Shown here one piece after another: positions 27,578-36,405 of a stretch of DNA of 43,484 nucleotides. Position numbers and translations under genes: made by a program. How positions within the stretch are numbered: position 1 is the first letter of the stretch; each line of letters opens with the position of its first letter. Origin of the DNA: Deltaproteobacteria bacterium (GTDB lineage: Bacteria; Desulfobacterota; Desulfarculia; Adiutricales; Adiutricaceae); NCBI GenBank assembly GCA_031276635.1, contig JAISMU010000136.1:1-43484 (forward strand). Direction: 5' to 3'. The notes below the pieces were generated by a model. That model had not been told where the DNA came from. It saw only the letters and a program-made list of their open reading frames with translations, and did not search any database.

Positions 27578-27886
27578 ATGATTCAACCCCTTGTGAAAGC
27601 TTTTCAAAGCGTCTGTCCTGAGCCGGTCGTTAACGCGTCGGCGTTACAAGCTTGTTTTTTTCAAGCGCGAGTATTGGCTAAGGTCAATGACTCGCGTTTT
27701 TTTATTCCATTCTTTCCCTCTCAGCCCGCGAAAACCAGGCTTCTCCATTATTTTACAAAATATTTACCAGAAAATGAGCGTGGGAGATTTAAACGATTTT
27801 CTAATTTCTCTGATAGACAAAAGCAATATATACCTATCGTGGCCAAGTTGAGCCAATCCGAGTTGTCGCGCGCGGGGTCATTTTAA
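27578..27886 (+). CDS. hypothetical protein, doubtful
   Basis: A 102-codon frame from the ATG at 27578, with GAGGGA about 9 bases upstream. The product is not recognised. It has balanced composition and a basic aromatic stretch (LHYFTKYLPENERGRFKRF) that looks protein-like rather than shadow-like. No membrane segment or motif is seen. It stands alone between AT-rich spacer and the lactate permease. It could be a real small gene or the leftover of a larger one. Confidence 0.35.
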   Translation: MIQPLVKAFQSVCPEPVVNASALQACFFQARVLAKVNDSRFFIPFFPSQPAKTRLLHYFTKYLPENERGRFKRFSNFSDRQKQYIPIVAKLSQSELSRAGSF

Positions 27887-28120
27887 TTCCCCGCCTGGCG
27901 GGAGGTGTTAATCAGATATTATTCTCCCACCGCGAGGCGATTATGAGGAGGCCAGTTTGACTATTTGGTCGGGGATGTTCATGGCGCATGGGCCGATAAG
28001 GGGGTGAAAAACCGGGTAAATAACATTTTTTTTTAAAAAGGAGTGAATTTTTGGTTACAGGCAAAATTCATCTCTGGAGTTAAAACCGTTTCCTTTAATT
28101 TTTAATGGAGGTGTTAGCGG

Positions 28121-29818
28121 ATGTCAACCACAGTTCTCGCTTTATTGGCGTTTATACCTATTTTACTGGCGCTTATTCTTATGGTGGGTTTTCGTATGGG
28201 GGCCATGAAAGCTATGCCAATAGCCTGGTTGGCCTGCGCGTTTATAGCCAGTTTCGCCTGGGATTTGCCAACCCAATATATTGCCGCCTTGAGCATTCAA
28301 GGGGCCATAAGCGCGGTCGGGGTCTTGATCATCGTTTTTGGGGCCCTTTTAATTTTGCACACCCTCCAATACTCGGGCGGCATGGAAACTATCCAGTTTG
28401 GCATGCAGGGTGTCAGCCGAGACATGCGCGTTCAGGGAATTATCATCGGTTTCCTGTTTGGGGCATTCATTGAGGGAGCCGCTGGCTTTGGCACACCCGC
28501 CGCCTTGGCCGCGCCCCTTTTGCTGTCTCTGGGTTTCCCCGCCTTCGCCGCCGCGGTCTTGTGCCTGGTCTTCAACTCCGTCCCGGTCACCTTCGGGGCT
28601 GTGGGCACGCCGATTTTGGTTGGCTTTGGGTCTTCTCTGACCGCGGTAGTTGATAAGATGGTTGAGGCTAGCCAATTAACTTCCGTTGACCAGTTCTTTA
28701 AGTCCGTTGGCGAGCTGGTCACCTTGATGCACGGCCCGATGGGCCTTATAGTAGGAATATTGGCCCTGTCTTTTGTCACCAGGTTCTATGGGCCAAATCG
28801 CTCTTGGAAAGATGGCCTGGCCTGTTGGAAGTTCTGCCTGTTCGCCGCCGTGTCCTTTCTGGTTCCTTATATCTTTTTCGCTTGGGTCGTGGGGCCGGAG
28901 CTTCCGTCTCTGGTCGGGGGCCTCATTGGCCTGGGCATAGTTGTTACCGGGGCCAAGCGGGGATTCTGTCTGCCCAAGCAGGTCTGGACCTTTGGGCCCA
29001 CGGAGAAATGGGACCCCTCCTGGACAGGCCAGATCAGCTTCGCTGGCAAGACCGAGTACAAAGCCCACATGAGCCAGTTCCAGGCGTGGCTACCCTATGT
29101 TTTAATTGGTTTGATTCTGGTCATTACCCGCATCGACAAATTGGGGATCAAGGGCTGGCTGAACACCAATGGGGTTCTGCGGTTCACCAATATTCTCGGG
29201 TTCTCCACAGTCAAGGAAAATTTGAGCCTGCTTTATCTGCCGGGGACCATACCATTTATTTTGGTGTCCATTATAACCATTTGGTTGCACAAGATCCCCA
29301 AGGAGAAGGCGATCAAGGCCTGGAAAGATACCTTGGTCAAGATGAAGGCCCCGACCATCTCCCTGATTGCCTCGGTCGCCCTGGTCAAGATTTTTCAAGG
29401 CTCCAACTTTAATCCGGCCACCAATCTGAACGTGGACTCCATGCCCCTGGTCATGGCCAAGACCTGCGTCGGGGCCGTAGGCTCAGCCTGGCCGATGTTC
29501 GCCTCCTATATTGGCGGCCTCGGGGCTTTCATCACTGGCTCCAACACGGTCTCTGATATGCTCTTTGGCTTGTTCCAGTGGGATGTGGCCGGCCAGTTGG
29601 GCGTCAGCCGGACCGTCATCATCAGCGCTCAGGCCGCTGGCGGGGCCATGGGCAATATGATCTGTATCCACAATATCGTCGCGGTCTGCGCGGTGGTGGG
29701 CCTGGTCAACCGAGAAGGGGACATTTTGAAGAAAACTTTCTGGCCCTTCCTCATTTATGGCATTGTGGTGGGCTTGGTGGCCACAATTCTCATCGCTATC
29801 AAGTTTAGCCCGTTCTAA
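28121..29818 (+). CDS. lctP: L-lactate permease (LctP family)
   Basis: A 565-residue inner-membrane symporter with about a dozen or more hydrophobic helices, the usual length for the LctP/LldP family, which imports lactate (and often glycolate) with protons. Family hallmarks are visible: the glycine-rich segment FIEGAAGFGTPAALAAPLLL near residue 115, VPVTFGAVGTPI near 155, and GSNTVSDMLFG plus AQAAGGAMGNMICIHNIVA in the C-terminal part. GGAGGTG lies 7 bases before the ATG. A strong terminator follows the stop codon, so it is probably transcribed mainly alone. Its place ahead of five lactate-oxidation subunits supports lactate as substrate. Confidence 0.95.
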   Translation: MSTTVLALLAFIPILLALILMVGFRMGAMKAMPIAWLACAFIASFAWDLPTQYIAALSIQGAISAVGVLIIVFGALLILHTLQYSGGMETIQFGMQGVSRDMRVQGIIIGFLFGAFIEGAAGFGTPAALAAPLLLSLGFPAFAAAVLCLVFNSVPVTFGAVGTPILVGFGSSLTAVVDKMVEASQLTSVDQFFKSVGELVTLMHGPMGLIVGILALSFVTRFYGPNRSWKDGLACWKFCLFAAVSFLVPYIFFAWVVGPELPSLVGGLIGLGIVVTGAKRGFCLPKQVWTFGPTEKWDPSWTGQISFAGKTEYKAHMSQFQAWLPYVLIGLILVITRIDKLGIKGWLNTNGVLRFTNILGFSTVKENLSLLYLPGTIPFILVSIITIWLHKIPKEKAIKAWKDTLVKMKAPTISLIASVALVKIFQGSNFNPATNLNVDSMPLVMAKTCVGAVGSAWPMFASYIGGLGAFITGSNTVSDMLFGLFQWDVAGQLGVSRTVIISAQAAGGAMGNMICIHNIVAVCAVVGLVNREGDILKKTFWPFLIYGIVVGLVATILIAIKFSPF

Positions 29819-29825
29819 CTTATCC

Positions 29826-29858
29826 AGCTCCCGTGGGCTTTTCCCGCGGGAGCTTTTT
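29826..29858 (+). terminator. intrinsic terminator after lactate permease
   Basis: AGCTCCCG.GGG pairs with CCCGCGGGAGCT around a short loop, followed by five T. It begins 8 bases after the lctP stop codon and sits upstream of the next gene, so it may also set the ratio of permease to oxidation enzymes by read-through. Confidence 0.85.
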
Positions 29859-29889
29859 CAGGGGTTTTATCCCTAAGGCAGGGACCCAA

Positions 29890-31278
29890 ATGTCAATAAA
29901 TCAAACTTTGATAAACGAATATATAAATATAACCAGCCCTAGCCAGGTTCTCACGGAAGAGGCTGATCGCCTGTCATACTCTTATGACGCCGCTGTCCTG
30001 ACCCCCAGGATTCCCGCCCTGGTCGTGGCCCCGGCCACGGAAGAGCAACTGGGCCAGGTGGTCAAACTCACCTATGAAAACAGTTTGCCCTTGACCGTTC
30101 GGGGCTCGGGCTCTAATCTCTCGGGAGCGGTCATTCCCGAGCCAGGCGATAGCGTGGTCATTTTGACCAACCGGCTGAACAAAATTCTGGAAATCAACGA
30201 GGAGGACCTCTACGCCGTGGTCGAGCCCGGGGTCATCACCAGCCAATTCGCTGAGGCGGTGACGGCCAGGGGGCTTTTCTATCCCCCGGATCCAGGCTCT
30301 CAGACCGTCTCGACCCTGGGCGGGAACGTGGCTCTGAACGCGGGCGGCTTGAGAGGCCTCAAGTACGGGGTGACCAAGGATTATTTGATGGGGCTGGAGT
30401 TTTTTGACTATAACGGGAATCTGGTCAAAACCGGCTCCCGCACGGTCAAATGCGTAACCGGCTACAACATCGGGGCCATGATGATCAGTAGTGAGGGAAC
30501 CTTGGGGGTTTTCTCCAAGATCATTTTTAAGTTGGTCCCCCCGCCCAAGGCCTCCCAGGCCATGATGGCCGTCTACGATGATATCAACAAGGCCTCCGAA
30601 ACGGTGGCGGCCATTATCGCCAACCATATCCTGCCGTGCACCCTGGAGTTTCTGGACCAGAAATGTCTCATCCATGTGGAGGCCCACACCAAGGCCGGCC
30701 TCCCGACCGAGGCTCAGGCTATTCTCTTGATCGAGGTGGATGGCGGGCATCAGGCCGGGGTTGACGAGGACGCGCAAAAAGTCAAGGACATCTGCGTCAA
30801 GGTCGGAGCCAAGGACATTCGGGTAGCCAAAGACGCGGCGGAGAAATTTAAAATCTGGGAAGCTCGCCGCAACGCCTTGCCGGCTCTGGCCAGAGCCAAG
30901 GCCACTACCGTCCTGGAGGACGCCACTGTTCCGCGTTCCAAAGTGCCGGCCATGGTCTCCGAGGTGAACCGGATCGCCGATAAGTACAAGCTGGATATCG
31001 GCACCTTTGGGCACGCGGGGGATGGCAATCTCCACCCGACCATTCTGTGCGATCGTCGCGATAAGGAAGAGTTTAGAAGGGTCGAGGAGGCCGTGGATGA
31101 GATTTTTGACGTGGCCTTGAGGCTGCAAGGGACCTTGTCTGGGGAGCATGGCATCGGCCAGGCTAAGGCCAAGTGGATGGTCAAGGAGACCAATCAGGCT
31201 ACGGTGGATTTCTCCAAGAGGCTGCGGCAGGCCCTGGACCCCAAATATCTCTTTAACGCCAGCAAGAAAATAATCTAA
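29890..31278 (+). CDS. glcD: FAD-linked D-lactate/glycolate-type dehydrogenase
   Basis: A 462-residue flavoprotein of the GlcD/D-lactate dehydrogenase family, oxidising a 2-hydroxyacid to the 2-oxoacid (D-lactate to pyruvate is likely here). The FAD_binding_4 domain is seen in TVRGSGSNLSGAVI near residue 75 and in DPGSQTVSTLGGNVALNAGG near 140. The C-terminal FAD-oxidase domain has GTFGHAGDGNLHP near residue 375 and GEHGIGQAKAKW near 418. The start at 29890 (CAGGGAC upstream) is chosen over 29833 because the longer frame would begin inside the terminator. It is followed 11 bases later by its Fe-S partner. Family knowledge: Desulfovibrio use such a pair for D-lactate. Confidence 0.93.
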   Translation: MSINQTLINEYINITSPSQVLTEEADRLSYSYDAAVLTPRIPALVVAPATEEQLGQVVKLTYENSLPLTVRGSGSNLSGAVIPEPGDSVVILTNRLNKILEINEEDLYAVVEPGVITSQFAEAVTARGLFYPPDPGSQTVSTLGGNVALNAGGLRGLKYGVTKDYLMGLEFFDYNGNLVKTGSRTVKCVTGYNIGAMMISSEGTLGVFSKIIFKLVPPPKASQAMMAVYDDINKASETVAAIIANHILPCTLEFLDQKCLIHVEAHTKAGLPTEAQAILLIEVDGGHQAGVDEDAQKVKDICVKVGAKDIRVAKDAAEKFKIWEARRNALPALARAKATTVLEDATVPRSKVPAMVSEVNRIADKYKLDIGTFGHAGDGNLHPTILCDRRDKEEFRRVEEAVDEIFDVALRLQGTLSGEHGIGQAKAKWMVKETNQATVDFSKRLRQALDPKYLFNASKKII

Positions 31279-31289
31279 GGGGGGAGCCC

Positions 31290-32624
31290 ATGTCAGAAAA
31301 TGTCGCGCCCCAACCGGGTAGTTTTCAGGAGTTGGCCCAACTGTTGATGAGCCTGGATAACCTTTTGGTTTCCTGCATGCGCTGTGGCTTGTGTCAGGCC
31401 GTTTGCCCGGTCTATGGCAGCACCTTTCGAGAGGCTGACGTGACCAGGGGGAAGATAGCTCTGTTGGAGAACCTGGCTCACGAGACGATCAAGGATCCCA
31501 AAAGCGTCAACGACCGACTCAACCGCTGCCTTTTGTGTGGCTCGTGCGAGGTCAACTGCCCCTCTGGGGTTAACATCTTGGAGATCTTTATCAAGGCCCG
31601 TTCCTTTGTCGCCGGCTACCTGGGCCTGGGGCTAGTCAAGCGCCTGATTTTTCGCCATCTGCTGCCTCATCCCCGCCTTTTTAACCTGGCGACCAGAATT
31701 TCCGGGTTTTTCCAAAAGCCATTTTTGAAAGTGGCTAACCCCCTCGTGGGAACCCACCGAGCCCCCATTTTAAAAATGTTTTTGGGAGACCGCCACATTC
31801 CTAGCCTGCCTAAGGCCAGCTTTTCCTCCAAGCGTGGGGCTCTGAACATTCCCGCCGGCTCGTCTGGAATCAAAGTGGCTCTTTTTCCGGGGTGCGTGCC
31901 TGACAAGCTTTTCGCCAACCTGTCGGAGGCGACCTTGAAAATTCTGCGCTACCATGGGGTAGGAATCTTCATGCCGGAAAATCTGGTCTGCTGTGGCATT
32001 CCCTCCCTGGCCTCGGGCGACAGTCAGGGTTTTTTGGGTCTGACTAGCCAGAACCTCAAGGCTTTGTCCAAACAGCCTTTTGATTATCTGGTCACTCCCT
32101 GCGCCACCTGCGCGGCCAACATCAAGGACAACTGGCCTCGGTTTCTGGATAAATACGGGGAAGAGGAGAAAAAGGCGGTGGCCGCCTTGGTTTCCAAAAC
32201 CATGGACATAACCCAATTTCTAGTCTCGGCTCTGAAGGTTGAGTTCAAGCCGGCGGAGCCTAAAAACGACGCCAAAAAGGTTACTTTCCACGACTCTTGC
32301 CACCTTAAAAAATCTCTGGGCGTGGCCGCTCAGCCAAGAGCCATAATCCAGAGCCTGCCTGATTACCGCCTGGTGGAAATGCCCGAGGCGGACCGCTGTT
32401 GTGGCAATGGCGGCAGCTTTACCCTTTTCCATTACGATATTTCCAAAGATATCGGGCAGCGCAAGCGAAATAATATAGTGTCCGTCAAGCCAGACTTGGT
32501 GGTTACTGGCTGCCCGGCCTGTCTGATGCAGCTTATGGACCTGCTTTCCCAAAATAACGATCAGATCGCGGTCAAACATGTGGTGGAAATTTACGCCGAC
32601 ACTCTGCCGGACCAGGCGGCCTGA
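31290..32624 (+). CDS. glcF: Fe-S subunit of lactate/glycolate oxidase (GlcF-like)
   Basis: A 444-residue iron-sulfur protein that takes electrons from the flavoprotein upstream. Two [4Fe-4S] motifs are visible: CMRCGLCQAVCP at residues 29-40 and CLLCGSCEVNCP near 80. Two cysteine-rich CCG-type domains follow, with FPGC..CCGIPS near residues 195-235 and CHLKK...CCGNGGSF near 340-375. There is no signal peptide, so it works on the cytoplasmic face, passing electrons on to quinone or another carrier. A run of G (GGGGGGAG) just before the ATG is the ribosome binding site. Confidence 0.93.
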   Translation: MSENVAPQPGSFQELAQLLMSLDNLLVSCMRCGLCQAVCPVYGSTFREADVTRGKIALLENLAHETIKDPKSVNDRLNRCLLCGSCEVNCPSGVNILEIFIKARSFVAGYLGLGLVKRLIFRHLLPHPRLFNLATRISGFFQKPFLKVANPLVGTHRAPILKMFLGDRHIPSLPKASFSSKRGALNIPAGSSGIKVALFPGCVPDKLFANLSEATLKILRYHGVGIFMPENLVCCGIPSLASGDSQGFLGLTSQNLKALSKQPFDYLVTPCATCAANIKDNWPRFLDKYGEEEKKAVAALVSKTMDITQFLVSALKVEFKPAEPKNDAKKVTFHDSCHLKKSLGVAAQPRAIIQSLPDYRLVEMPEADRCCGNGGSFTLFHYDISKDIGQRKRNNIVSVKPDLVVTGCPACLMQLMDLLSQNNDQIAVKHVVEIYADTLPDQAA

Positions 32625-32650
32625 TCCGCTAATTTTTTTGGAGTGGTTAT

Positions 32651-33250
32651 ATGTCAACTATCAACACGGCGGCTGTGGATCTGTTTGTGGCCAAGGCCAA
32701 GCCGGTTACCATACAGATCAAAGAGGTCAGCTCCCTGTCGGAGGCCCTTACTCTGACTTTGGAGATTTGCGAGCAAAAGCCCTTGGGCAAATTAATGTTG
32801 CCAGTCAAAGATCCCGACGCTCCCAGAAAAAAAACTCTGGCCGCCCCGGCCTTGGCCGCGGAGTCTTGGGATTATCTGGTCAAGGAAGGGGAAAAAAAGG
32901 GCTTTGAGATGATCCGCGATAACTTGCGTCAATACCTGGCTGGCATTGACGTGGCTTTCTCTGTGGCGACCATGGGGATCGCCGACACGGCCACGAGCGT
33001 TCTGGAGAGCTTGAGCGAGGACGAGCGTCTGGCCACCATGATCTGCGAGACTCACGTGGTGGCTCTGCCTAAATCCAAAATTGTTTCCGACTCCTATGAG
33101 GCTGAGTCTTATCTGAGGGCCTCCATGACCAAGGATCGCAATTTTATCGCGTTTGTTTCCGGCCCTAGCCGGACGGCGGACATTGAGCGAGTTCTGACCT
33201 TGGGCGTTCACGGGCCTTTGGAGTTGTTTGTAGCCTTGATCAATGAGTAG
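32651..33250 (+). CDS. lutC: LUD-domain lactate utilisation protein (LutC/LldG-like)
   Basis: A 199-residue subunit of the L-lactate oxidising complex, one LUD domain. The family signature SGPSRTADIERVLTLGVHGP lies near the C-terminus at about residue 173. The preceding part has VAFSVATMGIADTATSVLES, the usual start of the conserved core. It contains no Cys motif, as expected for LutC. GGAGTGG stands 6-8 bases before the ATG. It lies 27 bases before the fused LutB-LutA-like gene, and both are needed for the complex in characterised bacteria (family knowledge). Confidence 0.92.
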   Translation: MSTINTAAVDLFVAKAKPVTIQIKEVSSLSEALTLTLEICEQKPLGKLMLPVKDPDAPRKKTLAAPALAAESWDYLVKEGEKKGFEMIRDNLRQYLAGIDVAFSVATMGIADTATSVLESLSEDERLATMICETHVVALPKSKIVSDSYEAESYLRASMTKDRNFIAFVSGPSRTADIERVLTLGVHGPLELFVALINE

Positions 33251-33277
33251 GGCTGAATTTATAAGGAGGGGAAAAGC

Positions 33278-35422
33278 GTGACAACGCCAACATTACAAAA
33301 CTACCACGGCTCCTTGAAACAAGCCCTGGGCGATGATTTTCTGAGGCAAACCCTGGATAATTTCGCGGTTCAATACCGGGCCAACCGGCAATTGATTTTC
33401 GCGGATGTCAACGAGAAGGGCTTGATCGCCGAGATCGCTGAGTCGAAAGAGGCGTCCCTGGATCATTTGGAGGAGCTTTACGCTCAATTTCGCGAACAGG
33501 CCGCCAAGAAAGGGATTACTGTTCACCGGGCGGCCACGGCCAAGGAGGCCCAGGAGCTGGTCTGCCAGCTGGCCAAGGACTATGATTGCAAAAAAATCAT
33601 TAAAAGCAAGTCCATGACCGCTGAGGAGATTCACCTCAATCACGCCTTGATTGAGGCTGGCCTGGAGGTTACCGAGACCGATCTGGGCGAGTGGATCATC
33701 CAACTGCGTCATGAGGGCCCCTCCCACATGGTCATGCCGGCCATTCACTTGTCTCGCTACCAGGTGGCCGACGTGTTCACCGAGGCCACCAAAACCAACC
33801 AGGACAGTGACATTTCTCTTTTGGTCAAAGTGGCCCGCCAGGAACTGCGGGCCAAGTTCGTTGAGGCCGACATGGGGATTTCCGGAGCCAATTTCGCCAT
33901 CGCCGAAACCGGCACCTTCGCCATCTGCACCAATGAGGGCAATGGTCGCCTGACCACTACCTTGCCCAGGGTTCACGTGGCCATCTGCGGAATTGACAAG
34001 CTCGTTCCCACTCTCCATGACGCCCTACGGGTTATCAAAGTTCTCCCCCGCAACGCCACGGCCCAGGCCATCACCACTTATGTCTCCTGGATTACCGGGG
34101 CCCTGGAATGCCAGCGGACTGGGACGGGTCAGGAGAAGAAGCTGCACATCATCTTTCTGGATAATGGCCGCTCAGATCTCATCAAGGACACCAAATGTCG
34201 CCAGGCCTTGCGTTGCGTCCGCTGTGGGGCCTGCGCTAATCTTTGCCCGGTTTTTCGCCTGGTGGGTGGCCACCGGATGGGGTACGTTTACATCGGGGCC
34301 ATTGGCCTGATTTTGACATACTTTTTCCATGGTCACGAGCGGGCCAAGGTTCTGGCGCAGAACTGTATTGGCTGCGAGACCTGTAAGGACATTTGCGCGG
34401 CCGGCATCGATCTGCCTACCGTGATCCAAGAGATTCGGGCCCGCCTCAATGAGGAGTATGGCTCAACCATGGATTCGGCCCTTTTAGGCAAGGTCCTTCA
34501 GAATCGCAAGCTTTTCCACACTCTCCTCAAATTCGGCAAGTGGGCTCAGCTACCGGTCAAAAAAGGCCGCTACATTCGGCACCTACCGGATATTTTCGCC
34601 CCCTATCAGGGCTTCAGGGCCCTGCCGGCCATCGCGGACAAGGCCTTTCGGGATTTGTGGCCATCCATCAAGCCCCCAGAGGCGCCCGGAGCCTTGAAAA
34701 TAGGTGTCTTCGCCGGCTGCGCCCAGGATTTCATCTATCCAAGGCACCTTAAAGCCGCGGTGGATATCCTGGCCAGGCTCAAGGTCAACCTGGAGTTTCC
34801 CGAGACCCAGAGCTGTTGTGGGCTGCCGGTCCAGATGATGGGTCAGCGTCAGGCGGCCATCGCCACGGCTAAGGGCAACATTGAGGCCTTCCAACCCTTC
34901 GCCCCGGACTATATTGTTACTCTCTGCGCCTCCTGCGCTTCCCACATCAAGAGCCACTACGCGGATTTGCTGGCCAAGGAAAACCTGGGGGAACAGGTCA
35001 AGGCCTTCACCGACAAGATCATCGACTTCAGTTCCCTGTTGACCGATGTTCTCAAAGTCAAGCCAGAGACCTTTGTCAACAATCAGGAGAGAGTGGGCTA
35101 CCATTACCCCTGCCATTTAATCCGCGGCCTGGGCGTGGTTGAGGCTCCCAAGACTCTTCTGGGGATGAGTGGCCAATATTTGCCTTCCCAGGAGGAGGAC
35201 TCCTGCTGTGGCTTTGGGGGAACCTATTCTATGAAGTTCCCGGAGATTTCAGGAGTCATCTTGGAAAACAAGCTCAAGCGCTTTGAGGAAGCTGGCGTCA
35301 CTTGCCTGGTGACCGACTGCCCGGGCTGTTTTATGCAGCTTGATGGCGGCGCCCAGAGAAAGGGCGGTAAGTTGAAAGTTGAGCATATGTCTGAGTTTTT
35401 GGCGAGACATTTAGCCAAATAA
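33278..35422 (+). CDS. fused LutB-LutA-like L-lactate dehydrogenase Fe-S subunit (LldH-like)
   Basis: A 714-residue fusion. Residues 1-290 form a LUD domain (GISGANFAIAETGTFAICTN near 208). Two ferredoxin-type clusters follow: CVRCGACANLCP near 312 and CIGCETCKDIC near 363. Residues 470-714 are a LutA-type pair of CCG domains, with FAGC..CCGLPVQ near 480-515 and CCGFGGTYS near 642. In Bacillus these are separate LutB and LutA proteins; the fused form is known from Desulfovibrio-type bacteria (recalled). Role: oxidise L-lactate to pyruvate and hand electrons to the quinone pool or another acceptor. The start is GTG at 33278 with AAGGAGGGG upstream. A strong terminator follows. Confidence 0.92.
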   Translation: MTTPTLQNYHGSLKQALGDDFLRQTLDNFAVQYRANRQLIFADVNEKGLIAEIAESKEASLDHLEELYAQFREQAAKKGITVHRAATAKEAQELVCQLAKDYDCKKIIKSKSMTAEEIHLNHALIEAGLEVTETDLGEWIIQLRHEGPSHMVMPAIHLSRYQVADVFTEATKTNQDSDISLLVKVARQELRAKFVEADMGISGANFAIAETGTFAICTNEGNGRLTTTLPRVHVAICGIDKLVPTLHDALRVIKVLPRNATAQAITTYVSWITGALECQRTGTGQEKKLHIIFLDNGRSDLIKDTKCRQALRCVRCGACANLCPVFRLVGGHRMGYVYIGAIGLILTYFFHGHERAKVLAQNCIGCETCKDICAAGIDLPTVIQEIRARLNEEYGSTMDSALLGKVLQNRKLFHTLLKFGKWAQLPVKKGRYIRHLPDIFAPYQGFRALPAIADKAFRDLWPSIKPPEAPGALKIGVFAGCAQDFIYPRHLKAAVDILARLKVNLEFPETQSCCGLPVQMMGQRQAAIATAKGNIEAFQPFAPDYIVTLCASCASHIKSHYADLLAKENLGEQVKAFTDKIIDFSSLLTDVLKVKPETFVNNQERVGYHYPCHLIRGLGVVEAPKTLLGMSGQYLPSQEEDSCCGFGGTYSMKFPEISGVILENKLKRFEEAGVTCLVTDCPGCFMQLDGGAQRKGGKLKVEHMSEFLARHLAK

Positions 35423-35457
35423 CCTTTGTTTTTCGGGTTTAGGGCTCTTTAATCTGG

Positions 35458-35485
35458 CCGCCGGGGTATCCCGGCGGTTTTTTTT
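35458..35485 (+). terminator. intrinsic terminator after lactate operon
   Basis: CCGCCGGG at 35458-35465, a short loop, CCCGGCGG to 35477, then eight T. It closes the lactate oxidation unit. Confidence 0.9.
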
Positions 35486-36188
35486 CGCCAGTCAGGTTGG
35501 TCTGCGGGGTGGGCCTCGTCTGAATGAAGTCTTTTTTATTTAAATAGTTAAGACCTGGCCCCTGGAATTGATAGATCCACCTGGGGCGACCAATGATTGG
35601 GGAACATTTGGTCAGGTTAGTGTCTTTTATAGATGAATAATAAATACATTAATATATTATAAAGTTATATAAATTAAAAAAAATGTCAGAATAAAAATAA
35701 AAAAAGCAACAGTTTCTGGTTTATGGCCCGGCTTGAGGGCGAATAAACCTCAGAGGCTAGTTTAAATTTGAAAATTGCCTAATTCCTCTAGATGACTTTC
35801 AGGGATCGCTGGGGAGGGAAGGGAGAAAATATCATTTTCCGAATTAACGTTAATTATAGCGAGCTTGACCGAGCCAGCGGGGAATCCCACTTTTTCTTGG
35901 TCAGGCAAAATATTTTTTGGACGGGCAAAATTTTTAAGGGATTTTTTTTATTTAGAGTCGCGAAAAATTCAAAATTAAAAATAAATATTATTTATTTATA
36001 GGATCGGTCTCTTGGGAGCGGGATGGGCCGTGGAAAAAAATTTTTTCCTATAAAAATAGATTAAAATAATAAAAAATAGTAAATTAATTATTTAATATAT
36101 TCAAGTTCCACTCGAAAGTCATAAAACAAATTGTCAAAAAAAAAGTAAAAAAAAAGAGGAAAAACTGGGTTTCTGACAAAAATTTATC

Positions 36189-36217
36189 TTGACAAAAGGC
36201 CGGGCTAAACTTATACT
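36189..36217 (+). promoter_or_regulatory. strong sigma-70-type promoter for alcohol dehydrogenase
   Basis: A perfect TTGACA at 36189-36194 and TATACT at 36212-36217, with a 17-base spacer. Predicted start of transcription is near 36224, giving an unusually long leader of about 180 bases before the ATG. Confidence 0.8.
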
Positions 36218-36350
36218 GTCTTTACAGCTTAAAAAAATATTGACTAAAAAAAGACGCGGCGGCTGTTAGCCTTCCCATTTTTTTTATCAAGCGCTATTCC
36301 TGTGCGGATAAGCCTTGGTTTGGCCTGGGTGGCAGAGCCCCAATTTTCTA

Positions 36351-36366
36351 ACGGCTTTCAAGCCGT
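36351..36366 (+). promoter_or_regulatory. hairpin in the alcohol dehydrogenase leader
   Basis: ACGGCTT and AAGCCGT pair around two bases. It stands 40 bases before the start codon inside the 180-base leader and may stabilise the message or be a protein binding site. Confidence 0.35.
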
Positions 36367-36405
36367 GCCTTTCACCCCTAACTGCTTTTAAGGAGGCACT
36401 TTCTA

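Larger units (their letters stand above)
35423..36405. other. 983-base spacer with terminator and alcohol dehydrogenase control region
   Basis: It holds the lactate-operon terminator at the left and the alcohol dehydrogenase promoter and long leader at the right. The middle is AT-rich. The 69-codon frame at 35792-36001 (+) is not supported by ribosome binding site or motif. A near-palindromic GGAAAAAAATTTTTTCC lies around 36031-36048. Confidence 0.55.

Noticed and set aside
28051-28083. 10-codon TTG-initiated frame behind AAGGAG, ahead of the lactate permease
   Set aside because: Spacing is good, but a TTG start and so short a frame are easily found by chance, and no attenuator-like structure was seen after it.
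29974-31149. 391-codon reverse frame opposite the FAD-linked dehydrogenase
   Set aside because: Same kind of codon shadow; the forward gene has all family motifs.
35792-36001. 69-codon forward frame in AT-rich spacer
   Set aside because: No ribosome binding site or motif; ends in an A/T run. Chance frame is the simpler view.
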